39,678 nt of DNA from assembly GCF_000445995.2 (NCBI RefSeq), contig NC_022092.1:1-39678 (forward strand). The letters are read 5' to 3'. Every line of letters starts with the position of its first letter. The stretch's first letter is position 1. Both the position numbers and the translations under genes were made by a program. Below the pieces are notes generated by a model. It was not told the DNA's origin. It was given only the letters and a program-made list of their open reading frames with translations, and did no database searches. This DNA is from Geobacillus genomosp. 3. GTDB taxonomy: Bacteria > Bacillota > Bacilli > Bacillales > Anoxybacillaceae. Of the stretch, positions 1 to 8,991 are shown piece by piece.

Positions 1-675
1 ATGAGAAAAAAGAAGGTGATTAAAATCGCAAAATTGTCTCAAAGCAAAGTATCGATAGCCTACAAGATCATTAAAGAGAGGATCATGTCCGAAACATATA
101 AGTTCGGGCAGGTTCTTTCCGCGACTTCACTCTCAGAAGAACTTGACATGAGTAGGACTCCTATCTTAGAAGCATTTAAAATGTTGGAAAGCGAAGGGAT
201 CGTGAGAGTGGTCCCCCAAGTCGGCGTCATTGTTCGCCCTTTAAACCCTGACCGGGTTTTCGGCATCTTTACCATCCGGGCAATTCTTGAAGGCTATGTG
301 GCTGGTGAAGCAGCGAAAAAGAAGGTTCGTTTCGAGATTAAAGATCAAGCGATGAAATTGATTGAAGAAATGCAGCAATGTATAGAGAAGGGAGATGTTG
401 ACCGATATGCGGAATTGAATATGAAGTTTCATCAAATGATTATCGATACGCTAGACAACCATCATATAAAGGAAACGATTATGCAGTTATGGGACTTAAG
501 CCATTACGTCAACGCGCGCAAGTTTGTTTTTGCAGAAAATATGCAACAGTCTTATCAGGAACACAAAGATTGCCTCGAAGCGATAATGGCAGGAGATTCA
601 GAAAAAGCACGGCGCGTTATGGAAGAACATATCTATCGTTCGCGGGAGAAGATTCTTCGTTTGTTGCAAGATTGA
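1..675 (+). CDS. bphR: GntR-family (FadR/FCD subfamily) transcriptional regulator of the bph operon
   Basis: The 224-aa protein has an N-terminal winged helix (about residues 15-80, with SLSEELDMSRTPILEAFKML as the recognition region) and a C-terminal all-helical FCD ligand domain (about 90-218), the layout of FadR-subfamily GntR regulators. These bind DNA as dimers and respond to small carboxylates or pathway intermediates. It is the first gene of the bph operon and ends 29 bp before bphD, so it probably controls the operon. In the circular reading an in-frame TAA lies just upstream of base 1, so ATG at 1 is the earliest start. No good ribosome site precedes it, so a start slightly further in is possible. 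The gene order matches the bphR described in strain JF8. The family call is firm; the effector is unknown. Confidence 0.85.
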   Translation: MRKKKVIKIAKLSQSKVSIAYKIIKERIMSETYKFGQVLSATSLSEELDMSRTPILEAFKMLESEGIVRVVPQVGVIVRPLNPDRVFGIFTIRAILEGYVAGEAAKKKVRFEIKDQAMKLIEEMQQCIEKGDVDRYAELNMKFHQMIIDTLDNHHIKETIMQLWDLSHYVNARKFVFAENMQQSYQEHKDCLEAIMAGDSEKARRVMEEHIYRSREKILRLLQD

Positions 676-704
676 AATACTCGATCATTGAGGGGGACGG
701 GGAG

Positions 705-1538
705 ATGCATGAACAAATCCAGGAAAAATATGTCGACGTTGATGGGATTAAAACCCATTACTGGGAGGTGGGGAACGGGGAACCGGTGATTTTTCTTCAT
801 GGAGGAGGTGCCGGTGCGGATGCCTGGGGAAATTGGCACCACATCATGCCGCATTTTGCAAACGAGGGGTTTCACGTCCTCGCGTTAGATATGGTTGGTT
901 TCGGTTTTACCGACACTCCAGATCCTCAAGAGTTCGAATATTCCAACGATAGCAGAATCCAACATGTTATCGGCTTCATCCAGGCGTTAAATTTGCGACA
1001 GGTGAACTTGGTCGGGAATTCAATGGGGGGAGCGGCTACACTCGGTGTTGCCATGAAGCGGCCGGAGCTCGTAAAAAAAATGGTTCTCCTTGGCGCGGCA
1101 GGTCGCCTCAAACCACAGAATGGAAAAGAAAGCGATGCTTTGCAAGCTATCCTCAATTATGAATACAGCAAGGAGCAAATGTATCAGATCGCTCGTTCTT
1201 TAACGAACGAAAGCTATGTTGTGAGCGAGGAGCTAGTTAATTATCGGTTAAAACTTACCGAGAGGTCGGGGGTGATGAGGGCTTATCAAGCGATCATGAA
1301 ATGGGTGAAAGAAAACGGGATGTATTATGAGGATGAATTATTCAGAAGAATAAAACATCAGACATTGATTATTCATGGCAAAAACGACAAAGTCGTTCCA
1401 GTGGCTGATTCGTGGGAAATGCTGAATTTACTTGAGAATGCCTCTTTGTACGTTGTGCCCAATTGCGGACATTGGGTAATGCTGGAATATCCAGAAGAAT
1501 TTGTTACGATCACAGTCCATCATTTAAAACGTCCATGA
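705..1538 (+). CDS. bphD: Meta-cleavage product hydrolase (2-hydroxy-6-oxo-6-phenylhexa-2,4-dienoate hydrolase)
   Basis: The 277-aa alpha/beta-hydrolase fold protein hydrolyses the ring-cleavage product HOPDA to benzoate and 2-hydroxypenta-2,4-dienoate in the cytoplasm. The oxyanion-hole motif HGGGAG is at about residues 32-37. The catalytic triad is Ser106 in the nucleophile elbow GNSMGG, Asp228 in GKND, and His256 in CGHW. The ATG at 705 follows GGGGACGGGGAG. The frame is open further upstream, but that part overlaps bphR and has no homology to the fold. Length fits the BphD/XylF/MhpC family. Placement between regulator and dioxygenase is unusual for bph clusters but matches JF8. A single-ring substrate cannot be excluded from sequence alone. 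Confidence 0.9.
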   Translation: MHEQIQEKYVDVDGIKTHYWEVGNGEPVIFLHGGGAGADAWGNWHHIMPHFANEGFHVLALDMVGFGFTDTPDPQEFEYSNDSRIQHVIGFIQALNLRQVNLVGNSMGGAATLGVAMKRPELVKKMVLLGAAGRLKPQNGKESDALQAILNYEYSKEQMYQIARSLTNESYVVSEELVNYRLKLTERSGVMRAYQAIMKWVKENGMYYEDELFRRIKHQTLIIHGKNDKVVPVADSWEMLNLLENASLYVVPNCGHWVMLEYPEEFVTITVHHLKRP

Positions 1539-1610
1539 AAAAACGCCCATGAATTAAACAGCAAATATCATCAATACCAAATTTTTCGGAAAGGAGTTTT
1601 TCGTATAGCG

Positions 1611-2951
1611 ATGGGAGAAAGAAAATGGCGACAGGCTGAAAGTCTTTTGCAGTCGATGGGCACCCGGTTGCAGGAAGGGATGGTTCCAAGCAAAATTTTT
1701 AATGATCCAGAAATTTTTGAACTTGAAAAAGAAAGGGTTTTCACGAAAGCGTGGGTGTTTTTGGGACATGAATCCGAAATTCCAAACCCTGGTGACTATG
1801 TTGTACGGTATATCGTGGACGATAGTTTCATCGTGATACGAGACGAGGATAGCAACATTCAAGTCTTCTTCAATTCCTGTTCTCATCGCGGGATGCAGAT
1901 ATGCAACGTGGAGATGGGAAATACTTCGCACTTTCGCTGTCCGTACCACGGCTGGACTTTTAAAAACAATGGCAAACTGGTTGGGATTCCTTTCGGAAAT
2001 GAGGTATACGGAAAAGATGGATTAAAAAAAGACCAATGGGGATTGCGGTGTGCGCCAAAGTTTGATTGCTATAACGGGTTGATTTTCGCATGTTTAGATG
2101 CCAATGCGGTATCACTAGATGAGTATTTAGGCGATTTCAAGTGGTATTTGGATATTTATCTGAAAAAGAGCGAAGCGGGAATGGAAGTGATAGGGGCTCC
2201 TCAGCGCTGGATCGTTGACGCGGATTGGAAATTAGGAGCCGATAACTTTATTGGCGACGGGTATCATACCGCAACAAGTCACCGCAGTACGGTGGATGTG
2301 GGTGTGCTTCCAGTTCCTGGAGCGAATTTTCATAAAAATGGCGTTCAAGTCTACGCGGATCCAGGAGGAGTCGGCCTTATAACGTTGCCTCCCCAAAGCT
2401 TTATGGGGTATCCGGAAAGCATCGTGGAATCGATGAAACGAAGTCTCAAGCCGGAGCAATTCCGGTTGCTTAGCGGAGAACATTTTCAAAACCAATATTC
2501 ACTCTTTCAAACGCATGGCGGGGTTTTTCCGAATCTAAGTTTTCTCAATGCCCCTGGAAGCATAAAGCCTGGTGGTCCTCCCATTCCTTACTTGACCATC
2601 CGGATCTGGAACCCGATCGGTCCCGGAAAAATGGAGGTGTGGTCATGGTTCTTGGTCGAAAAGGATGCGCCAGAATGGTTCAAGGAAGCATCTTATCGGG
2701 CGTATGTTTTATCGTTTGGCAGTTCCGGGACATTGGAACAGGATGATACAGAAAATTGGCGCAGTATAACGAGAGTGGCAAAAGGTACCATGGCCAAAAA
2801 TCATTTTTTGAACTATCAAATGGGGATGGCTACGGGGATGCAGCCGTTATCTGATTGGCCGGGCCCAGGCGTTGCTTATCCCATCGCTTACATTGAAGCG
2901 AATCAACGCGCGTTTTTTGCTAAATGGTTCCAATATATGTGCCAAGCCTGA
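1611..2951 (+). CDS. bphA1: Rieske aromatic-ring-hydroxylating dioxygenase, alpha (large) subunit
   Basis: The 446-aa terminal oxygenase large subunit cis-dihydroxylates the aromatic ring using O2 and electrons from a ferredoxin. The Rieske [2Fe-2S] ligands are Cys90-X-His92 and Cys110-X2-His113. The mononuclear iron site follows the naphthalene dioxygenase pattern: bridging Asp216, His219 and His224 in GDGYHTATSH, with the third ligand in the EQDD motif (Asp378 or Asp379). Length is typical. The ribosome site AAAGGAG lies about 14 bp from the ATG, longer than optimal, and no better in-frame start is seen. bphA2 follows after 38 bp. In JF8 the corresponding enzyme acts on biphenyl, naphthalene and PCBs (established knowledge, recalled). 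Ferredoxin and reductase genes are absent here. Confidence 0.93.
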   Translation: MGERKWRQAESLLQSMGTRLQEGMVPSKIFNDPEIFELEKERVFTKAWVFLGHESEIPNPGDYVVRYIVDDSFIVIRDEDSNIQVFFNSCSHRGMQICNVEMGNTSHFRCPYHGWTFKNNGKLVGIPFGNEVYGKDGLKKDQWGLRCAPKFDCYNGLIFACLDANAVSLDEYLGDFKWYLDIYLKKSEAGMEVIGAPQRWIVDADWKLGADNFIGDGYHTATSHRSTVDVGVLPVPGANFHKNGVQVYADPGGVGLITLPPQSFMGYPESIVESMKRSLKPEQFRLLSGEHFQNQYSLFQTHGGVFPNLSFLNAPGSIKPGGPPIPYLTIRIWNPIGPGKMEVWSWFLVEKDAPEWFKEASYRAYVLSFGSSGTLEQDDTENWRSITRVAKGTMAKNHFLNYQMGMATGMQPLSDWPGPGVAYPIAYIEANQRAFFAKWFQYMCQA

Positions 2952-2989
2952 TTGTTGTTTTCCTAATTTTTTGACAGGAGGATGACGGT

Positions 2990-3502
2990 GTGAAACTGGA
3001 ACTCAATAGCGATGTTTATGTGGAAGTGTGCCGCTTTCTGTTTCGCGAAGCTAGACTCTTAGATGCCAGAGCTTTTCGTGAATGGCTGGGATTGCTGACG
3101 GATGATATCGTATACAGGGTACCGTTACGAGTGACGAGAGAAAAGGGACAGGGTTCGGGGTTCTTGAACAATATGGCGCATATGGATGAGGATCGTCAGA
3201 CGTTAGAGATGCGGATTCATCGCCTTGAAACCGAGTATGCTTGGGCTGAAGATCCTCCTTCACGGACGCGACATTTTGTGTCAAACATCGAAATTGCTCC
3301 AGGGACGAATGAAAATGAACTCGAAGTGAATTCCAATCTGCTGGTATATCGAAGTCGTGGGGATTCACCGGCCTTCGATATTCTTTCAGCTGAACGGCAA
3401 GATGTGTTGCGGCTGGTAGACGAGGAATGGAAATTGGCAAGACGTACCATTCTCCTAGATCAGACGACGCTATCAACTCATAATCTATCCATATTTCTCT
3501 AG
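2990..3502 (+). CDS. bphA2: Ring-hydroxylating dioxygenase, beta (small) subunit
   Basis: The 170-aa protein resembles the SnoaL/NTF2-like small subunits that form the structural beta ring in alpha3beta3 oxygenases. Typical features are the N-terminal helix FLFREARLLDARAFREWL, followed by a strand reading YRVPLRVTRE, and the RTRHFVSNIEI core region. The GTG start is preceded by ACAGGAGG at good distance. It lies directly downstream of the large subunit, the normal arrangement. It has no catalytic residues of its own; the family role is assembly and sometimes substrate preference. It is co-transcribed with bphA1 on spacing. Confidence 0.9.
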   Translation: MKLELNSDVYVEVCRFLFREARLLDARAFREWLGLLTDDIVYRVPLRVTREKGQGSGFLNNMAHMDEDRQTLEMRIHRLETEYAWAEDPPSRTRHFVSNIEIAPGTNENELEVNSNLLVYRSRGDSPAFDILSAERQDVLRLVDEEWKLARRTILLDQTTLSTHNLSIFL

Positions 3503-3533
3503 GAAATCGCAAGCGCAAAGGAGGGAAAATAAT

Positions 3534-3761
3534 TTGGGATCTCATGGCAAAGTGAATGAAATAACGTTATCGAATGAATTTGCCACCGTTTCGATCCGTA
3601 AGGTGAACACTCGTAATGGGGCCCGGCTGGAGATTCGTTCTCCCAAATTAGGGTATCATATTTTGCTGGATCCCATAGAATTGGAAAGCCTAACATGGCA
3701 GAAAAAGGAAGTTATTTCCCGTTTTCTCGAAACTCCTTTCGGCCCGAAAATCATGCGCTAA
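3534..3761 (+). CDS. Small conserved-looking protein of unknown function within the bph operon
   Basis: This 75-aa ORF begins at a TTG with a strong ribosome site (AAAGGAGGG about 8 bp upstream) and sits between bphA2 and bphB in the same direction, so it is probably a real gene. The sequence is soluble and predicted beta-rich, with hydrophobic and charged residues alternating (FATVSIRKV, ARLEIRSPKLGYHILLDP), and a helical Lys-rich tail. It has no Cys pairs, so it is not a ferredoxin or rubredoxin. I do not recognise the family. The position suggests a role with the oxygenase or dehydrogenase, such as assembly or substrate handling; this is inference only. Confidence 0.65.
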   Translation: MGSHGKVNEITLSNEFATVSIRKVNTRNGARLEIRSPKLGYHILLDPIELESLTWQKKEVISRFLETPFGPKIMR

Positions 3762-3818
3762 GAAGATGATACTACGTAGAATCGACAAAATGAATCCGAT
3801 AAGTGAGGGGGAACTTTG

Positions 3819-4637
3819 ATGGGCTGGTTAGATGGAAAAGTTGCATTGGTGATAGGTGGAGGCTCAGGAATTGGCAGGGGCGTGGTTGAGGCTTTTCTTC
3901 GGGAAGGGGCATCCGTTGGTGTCCTGGAGATCAATCCTCAGAAAGTCTCAAAGCTGGAGGAACACGGGACGGCCGTAAAAGCGATTCAAGGAGATGCCAC
4001 CATGTTGAAAGATAACGAACGAGCAGTCCGATTTACCGTGGAGACGTTTGGCAGATTGGATATCTTGGTCTCGTGCGTAGGGGTATGGGATTACTTCGCG
4101 GACCTGCCGAATATACCTGCAGAAAAAATCAGCGACGCTTTTGATGAATTGTTTGCCGTCAATGTGAAAAGCAATCTTCTGAGCGCGAAAGCGGCTTTGC
4201 CTGAATTGTTAAAAACGGAGGGAAACATCGTATTGACCGTTTCAAATTCCGGTTTTTATCCCGCCGGAGGAGGACCTTTATACGTTTCCTCGAAGTTTGC
4301 CGTACGCGGGTTGATTATGGAATTGGCCTATGAGCTGGCGCCTAAAATTCGCGTCAATGGAGTTGCCCCTGGGGGGACTATTACCGATTTGTCAGGGCTT
4401 AAAAGCTTGGAACAGCAGAATATGTCATTATCTCAGATTCCAAATCTTCCGGACATCATGCGAACTACGAATCCGCTACAAGTCTTGGGAACACCGGAAG
4501 ACCACGCATGGGCTTATGTATACCTGGCGTCCAAAGAACGGACTCGTACTGTAACGGGCACCATCATCCATACGGACGGAGGAATCGGAGTAAGGGGAAT
4601 CGGCAAGGTAGCAGGATTGTTGCCGGACGAAAAATGA
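3819..4637 (+). CDS. bphB: cis-2,3-dihydrobiphenyl-2,3-diol dehydrogenase (SDR family)
   Basis: The 272-aa short-chain dehydrogenase oxidises the cis-dihydrodiol made by BphA to the catechol (2,3-dihydroxybiphenyl), reducing NAD+. The Rossmann motif GGGSGIG is at residues 13-19, the structural Asn is in NVKSN (Asn115), the catalytic Ser is at about 142-144, and Tyr155-X3-Lys159 lies in YVSSK. The ATG at 3819 is chosen over the adjoining TTG because AGGGGG lies 7-8 bp upstream. Length and operon place agree with BphB/NahB enzymes. Other SDR substrates are possible in principle, but the context leaves little doubt. Confidence 0.9.
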   Translation: MGWLDGKVALVIGGGSGIGRGVVEAFLREGASVGVLEINPQKVSKLEEHGTAVKAIQGDATMLKDNERAVRFTVETFGRLDILVSCVGVWDYFADLPNIPAEKISDAFDELFAVNVKSNLLSAKAALPELLKTEGNIVLTVSNSGFYPAGGGPLYVSSKFAVRGLIMELAYELAPKIRVNGVAPGGTITDLSGLKSLEQQNMSLSQIPNLPDIMRTTNPLQVLGTPEDHAWAYVYLASKERTRTVTGTIIHTDGGIGVRGIGKVAGLLPDEK

Positions 4638-4667
4638 AAATAAACCAGTTCATGGAGGAGGAAAAAC

Positions 4668-5615
4668 ATGACAGCTGAAATTGCGAAATTTGGCCATATC
4701 GCTTTGATAACTCCTAATCTTGAAAAATCTGTATGGTTTTTTAGAGATATCGTTGGATTGGAAGAAGTAGATCGTCAGGGAGACACGATTTTCTTACGTG
4801 CTTGGGGAGATTGGGAACATCACACGCTCAGTCTTACGCCGGGGAACCGGGCACGGGTAGACCATATCGCCTGGAGGACCAAGCGCCCCGAAGATGTGGA
4901 AACGTTTGCTGAACAGCTAAAGGCAAAAGGAACCGAAGTTCAATGGATTGAACCAGGTGAGGAAAAGGGACAAGGGAAAGCGATAAGATTTCGTTTGCCA
5001 AACGGGTATCCCTTTGAGATTTATTATGACGTGGAAAAACCGAAGGCCCCCGAGGGGAAAAAGTCTCGACTCAAAAACAATGTGTATCGCCCCTCCTACG
5101 GGATTGCTCCTCGCCGCATTGACCATGTGAATGTATGGACAACGAATCCGTCGGAGATTCATCAATGGTTAAAAGACAACATGGGATTTAAGATGAGGGA
5201 GTATATTCGCTTAAACAACGGATTTGTGGCGGGGGGATGGATGAGCGTCACTCCGCTCGTGCATGATATCGGGGTAATGGTTGATCCTAAAGGACAGCCC
5301 AACAGACTGCACCATTTCGCATACTATCTGGATAATGTAACCGATATTTTGCGTGCTGCGGATATTTTGCGGGAACACGACATCACGATTGAGATGGGCG
5401 GTCCGGGGCGTCATGGCATTAGTCAGGCATTCTTCCTGTACGTGAAAGACCCCGGAAGCGGGCACAGGCTAGAGTTATTTAGCGGAGGGTACCTCATTTT
5501 TGATCCCGATTGGGAGCCGATTGAATGGCAAGAACATGAACTTCAAGAAGGACTGATTTGGTACGGTCCTGAAATGAAACCCGGCGGTCCCATGGATGAT
5601 ACTACTGAATGCTAA
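4668..5615 (+). CDS. bphC: Extradiol ring-cleavage dioxygenase (2,3-dihydroxybiphenyl 1,2-dioxygenase)
   Basis: The 315-aa type I (vicinal oxygen chelate) extradiol dioxygenase opens the catechol ring meta to the hydroxyls. It has two VOC modules, residues about 5-120 and 145-275. The metal triad in the second module is His153 (IDHVNVW), His215 (RLHHFAYYLD) and Glu269 (RLELFSGGY). Second-shell residues His249 and Tyr258 match the spacing of those in XylE. The ribosome site GGAGGAGG precedes the ATG. The JF8 enzyme of this name is reported to use Mn(II) rather than Fe(II); the ligand set is the same for either metal, so the metal cannot be read from the sequence. Confidence 0.92.
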   Translation: MTAEIAKFGHIALITPNLEKSVWFFRDIVGLEEVDRQGDTIFLRAWGDWEHHTLSLTPGNRARVDHIAWRTKRPEDVETFAEQLKAKGTEVQWIEPGEEKGQGKAIRFRLPNGYPFEIYYDVEKPKAPEGKKSRLKNNVYRPSYGIAPRRIDHVNVWTTNPSEIHQWLKDNMGFKMREYIRLNNGFVAGGWMSVTPLVHDIGVMVDPKGQPNRLHHFAYYLDNVTDILRAADILREHDITIEMGGPGRHGISQAFFLYVKDPGSGHRLELFSGGYLIFDPDWEPIEWQEHELQEGLIWYGPEMKPGGPMDDTTEC

Positions 5616-5761
5616 ACACTAAACATCAATCGTAATCATTCGGTACACAATGGGCACACATTCGGAACCGTATTGCGTTTCTAGTATTTAAAGAGCTTGA
5701 TATGAGGAAAAGGCGGGTTTTCATGCCATTGCTTAGATGTTACTGGTGTATATGTGTTTGC

Positions 5762-5796
5762 AAAAAAGGAACGCCACGATTAACGAGTGCCTTTTT
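5762..5796 (+). terminator. Weak terminator-like hairpin after bphC
   Basis: AAAAAAGG at 5762-5769 and CCTTTTT at 5790-5796 can pair, with an inner CAC/GTG, but the stem is broken and A/T rich. It lies in the 251-bp gap between bphC and the lower-pathway genes. It may only partly stop transcription. I see no other clear signal in this gap. Confidence 0.3.
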
Positions 5797-5866
5797 CTGA
5801 AATGTGTATGTATCAAATGTAAAGTGCAGTAAGGTGCAGCAAACGTTTTGTCAGGGGGAAAGTCCA

Positions 5867-6661
5867 TTGAGCGAAATAGATTGGGAACAAATTCAACGCC
5901 TGGCGGATCATTTACGCCAGGCGGAACGGCAAAGGCAAGGAGTTGCTCCGTTAACGGAGCTCGTTCCCACCTTGACCGTGGAAGAAGCGTACCGCGTGCA
6001 GTTGCTAAATATCCAACGCAAAGTGGATGCGGGTAAACGCATCGTGGGAAAGAAGATCGGTTTGACTTCCTTGGCGATGCAAAAATTGCTTGGCGTCGAT
6101 CAGCCGGACTACGGCCATCTGCTCGATGAGATGGTCGTGGAAAACGGCGGCGCTGTCCCGTTTCAACGGGTATTGCAACCGAAGGTGGAAGCCGAGATCG
6201 CGTTTGTTTTGAAACGCGACTTGCAAGGGCCGAACGTGACGGTTACGGACGTGTTGCAGGCGACGGATTATGTATTGCCCGCTTTGGAAATCGTGGATAG
6301 CAGGATCAAAAACTGGAAGATCAAGTTGACCGATACGATCGCGGACAATGCTTCTTCCGGGCTCTACGTATTGGGGGGGAGGCCGGTAAAAGTCGAAGAG
6401 GTAGATCTTCCTCTAGTCGGGATGGTTCTTTATCGTAATGGCGAGATCATGAACACGGGGGTGGGCGCCGCGGCCCTCGGGAACCCGGCCGCTTGCGTGG
6501 CCTGGTTGGCGAACAAACTTTGGGAATTCGATATTACGTTGCGAGCGGGGGAAGTCATCCTTTCCGGCGCTCTTTCCGCGGCGGTCGACGCGAAGCCGGG
6601 CGACTACTTCAGGGCGCGATTTGAGCACCTGGGGGAAGTCAGCGTCCGTTTCACGGAATGA
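5867..6661 (+). CDS. mhpD: 2-hydroxypenta-2,4-dienoate hydratase
   Basis: The 264-aa protein of the hydratase/4-oxalocrotonate decarboxylase family (FAH fold) adds water to 2-hydroxypenta-2,4-dienoate, giving 4-hydroxy-2-oxovalerate. Family signatures include KKIGLTS, the metal-binding region PKVEAEIAFVL, and the C-terminal GEVILSGAL. The TTG at 5867 is chosen because AGGGGGAA lies about 7 bp upstream and gives the usual family length; the frame is open back to an ATG at 5804 with no ribosome site. GC content and codon choice look richer here than in bphR-bphC, suggesting the lower-pathway block has its own history. The family alternative is oxalocrotonate decarboxylase, but pairing with mhpF and mhpE favours hydratase (BphH/BphE role). 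Confidence 0.85.
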   Translation: MSEIDWEQIQRLADHLRQAERQRQGVAPLTELVPTLTVEEAYRVQLLNIQRKVDAGKRIVGKKIGLTSLAMQKLLGVDQPDYGHLLDEMVVENGGAVPFQRVLQPKVEAEIAFVLKRDLQGPNVTVTDVLQATDYVLPALEIVDSRIKNWKIKLTDTIADNASSGLYVLGGRPVKVEEVDLPLVGMVLYRNGEIMNTGVGAAALGNPAACVAWLANKLWEFDITLRAGEVILSGALSAAVDAKPGDYFRARFEHLGEVSVRFTE

Positions 6662-6755
6662 CCTCGGAAATGATAATTCTATAATAAATTCGGAAAAAAA
6701 TATAATGAATCACAAAATATAATAAGAAGAAAGCTATGGGAGGGAAGGAAAACGT

Positions 6756-7643
6756 ATGGGGAAAATCAAAGCGGGGATCATCGGATCCGGCAACATCGGG
6801 ACAGATTTGTTAATGAAATTGTTGCGTTCCGACGTGTTGGAACCGACGGTGATGATCGGCATCGATCCGCAATCGGATGGGTTGCGGCGCGCGAAGGACT
6901 ACGGTTTGGTGACCTACGACAATGGGATCGAAGGCTTTTTGCAGAAACCGGATGATGCGGATATCCTGTTTGATGCGACTTCGGCGAAAGCGCACTTCCG
7001 TCATGCGAAGCTATTGAAGGAAGCGGGAAAACAAGTGCTCGACTTGACGCCGGCGGCGGTCGGCCCGTTCGTCGTTCCGCCCGTTAATTTGGGGGAACAT
7101 ATGGGAGAACCGAATATCAATCTCATCACGTGCGGGGGGCAAGCGACGATTCCGATCGTCCATGCCGTCAATCGCGTCTGCCCCGTGCAATATGCAGAAA
7201 TCGTCGCCACGATTTCCAGCCAAAGCGCGGGGCCGGGAACGCGGGCAAACATCGATGAGTTTACGCAGACGACGGCGCGCGGCTTGGAGCTAATCGGCGG
7301 CGCGAAAAGGGGCAAGGCGATCATCATCTTGAATCCTGCTGAACCGCCGATCATCATGCGGGATACGGTTTATTGCTTGGTTGAAGAAGGAAAGGTTGAT
7401 GAAGACGCGATCACACGGTCGGTCGTCGACATGGTGCAAACGGTGCAATCGTATGTGCCTGGCTATCGCTTGCGCACGGAACCGATTTTTGACGGCAATA
7501 AAGTGACGGTCTTTTTGGAAGTGGAAGGTGCGGGCGATTATTTGCCCAAGTATTCCGGAAACTTGGATATCATGACGGCGGCGGCCGTAAAAGTGGCGGA
7601 AGAATGGGCCAAGAACAAATTGGCGAAAGAGGTTGTCTCGTAA
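6756..7643 (+). CDS. mhpF: Acetaldehyde dehydrogenase (acylating)
   Basis: The 295-aa enzyme converts acetaldehyde to acetyl-CoA with NAD+ and CoA (MhpF/DmpF/BphJ family). The N-terminal NAD-binding motif GSGNIGTD is at residues 10-17. The catalytic Cys126 sits in ITCGGQA. The ribosome site GGGAGGGAAGG precedes the ATG. It is followed after 39 bp by the aldolase; in this family the two form a complex that channels the volatile aldehyde, which may matter for a thermophile. The 94-bp gap upstream is very A/T rich with several TATAAT-like strings, but I see no convincing -35 partner. Confidence 0.93.
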   Translation: MGKIKAGIIGSGNIGTDLLMKLLRSDVLEPTVMIGIDPQSDGLRRAKDYGLVTYDNGIEGFLQKPDDADILFDATSAKAHFRHAKLLKEAGKQVLDLTPAAVGPFVVPPVNLGEHMGEPNINLITCGGQATIPIVHAVNRVCPVQYAEIVATISSQSAGPGTRANIDEFTQTTARGLELIGGAKRGKAIIILNPAEPPIIMRDTVYCLVEEGKVDEDAITRSVVDMVQTVQSYVPGYRLRTEPIFDGNKVTVFLEVEGAGDYLPKYSGNLDIMTAAAVKVAEEWAKNKLAKEVVS

Positions 7644-7682
7644 AGGGTCGGCGCAATTATGATGAAGAAAGGGGACGGTGAC

Positions 7683-8711
7683 ATGGCTACGAAAAGGGAC
7701 GTTTATATCACGGAAGTGGCGCTGCGTGACGGCAGCCACGCGATCGCGCACCAGTATACGGTCGAACAAGTGCGGGCGGTCGCGCAAGCGTTGGATGAAG
7801 CGGGCGTACCGTACATCGAAGTTTCCCACGGAGACGGGTTGGCAGGATCATCGTTGCAATACGGGCTTTCGCGCACGAACGAGATGGAATTGATCGAGGC
7901 GGCCGTTTCCGTTTGCCGTCAGGCGAAAGTGGCTGTGTTGCTTTTGCCGGGGATCGGCACCATAGAGGAATTGAAGGAAGCGGCAAACATCGGCGCGAAA
8001 ATGGCTCGTATCGCCACCCATATTACGGAAGCGGATATTTCCGCGCAACATATTTCATTGGCAAAAGAGTTAGGTTTGGAAACGGTCGGCTTTTTGATGA
8101 TGGCACATATGGCTCCCGTGGAAAAGCTGGTGGAGCAGGCGAAATTGATGGAGAGCTACGGAGCGGATACGGTCTATGTCGTCGATTCGGCCGGGGCGCT
8201 TTTGCCGCATGAAGTACGGGAACGCATTCGGGCGCTGCGCGAAAATCTGCAAATTAACGTCGGTTTTCACGGACACAACAACTTGTCATTAGCGATGGCG
8301 AACACGTTGGTGGCGATTGAAGAAGGAGCGACGCGGATCGATGGAAGCGTCCGCTGCCTGGGCGCCGGCGCGGGGAACACGCAAACAGAAGTATTGGTCG
8401 CGGTGTTGGATCGCCTCGGCATCCAAACGGGCATTGACGTTTACAAGATGATGGATCTGGCGGAAGAAATCGTCGCCCCGATATTGCAAGCGCCGCAAGA
8501 AATTACAAAGGACAGCTTGGTATTAGGGTATGCCGGTGTGTATTCCAGCTTTCTCTTGCACGCCAAACGGGCGGCACAAAAATTTGGCTTAGATGCGCGG
8601 GACATCCTCGTCGAGCTCGGCAAACGGAAAGTCGTCGGCGGGCAAGAGGATATGATCGTAGACGTCGCAGCAGAGATCGCCAAGAAAAGGGAGAAAGCAG
8701 CCGCGCACTAA
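7683..8711 (+). CDS. mhpE: 4-hydroxy-2-oxovalerate aldolase
   Basis: The 342-aa class II aldolase of the HMGL-like/DmpG family cleaves 4-hydroxy-2-oxovalerate to pyruvate and acetaldehyde. Its TIM-barrel motifs are LRDGSH near the N terminus (Arg15, Asp16) and the metal-binding FHGHNN with His196 and His198. The ATG at 7683 follows AAAGGGGACGG; ATGs at 7659 and 7662 are also in frame but less well placed. It is the partner of the preceding acetaldehyde dehydrogenase. Products feed central metabolism directly. Confidence 0.93.
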   Translation: MATKRDVYITEVALRDGSHAIAHQYTVEQVRAVAQALDEAGVPYIEVSHGDGLAGSSLQYGLSRTNEMELIEAAVSVCRQAKVAVLLLPGIGTIEELKEAANIGAKMARIATHITEADISAQHISLAKELGLETVGFLMMAHMAPVEKLVEQAKLMESYGADTVYVVDSAGALLPHEVRERIRALRENLQINVGFHGHNNLSLAMANTLVAIEEGATRIDGSVRCLGAGAGNTQTEVLVAVLDRLGIQTGIDVYKMMDLAEEIVAPILQAPQEITKDSLVLGYAGVYSSFLLHAKRAAQKFGLDARDILVELGKRKVVGGQEDMIVDVAAEIAKKREKAAAH

Positions 8712-8847
8712 CGTGTTCATTGAAGCACGCATAACGGCGAAGCTTGCATTATGGCGCCAGGAAGCAGTGCACAAAGAAAAGAGGCGGCCGTTTGGCCAGC
8801 TTGAGAGAAAACACCATGCCAAAGGGGGAGGCCTGTCAAGGGACGTT

Positions 8848-8991
8848 ATGCAAAATCAACGGTTGCAAGAAATCGCGGAGTACTTGCACAACGCGGAGCG
8901 GGAAAAACGGAATATGCGGCGGATCACGGCGGAAATGTATCCCTCGCTCACCGTGGAAGAGGCGTATCAAGTTCAAGAAGCGATCGTTTAG
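8848..8991 (+). pseudogene. Truncated hydratase/4-oxalocrotonate decarboxylase N-terminus
   Basis: The 47-residue reading frame starts with ATG after AAGGGA. It closely resembles the first 50 residues of the upstream hydratase (LHNAEREKRNMRRI, then PSLTVEEAYQVQEA) and then breaks off at a stop. It is the start of a second member of the hydratase/decarboxylase family, most likely 4-oxalocrotonate decarboxylase of the dehydrogenative branch. The rest has been lost 240 bp before the IS copy. Its loss means the window encodes only the hydrolytic branch. Confidence 0.75.

Noticed and set aside
489..704. In-frame upstream extension of the bphD reading frame
   Set aside because: It overlaps the end of bphR, has no alpha/beta-hydrolase homology, and a good ribosome site precedes ATG 705.
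7290..7829. Minus-strand open frame opposite mhpF and mhpE
   Set aside because: It is a low-complexity His/Arg-rich shadow of G/C-rich coding DNA with no family features.
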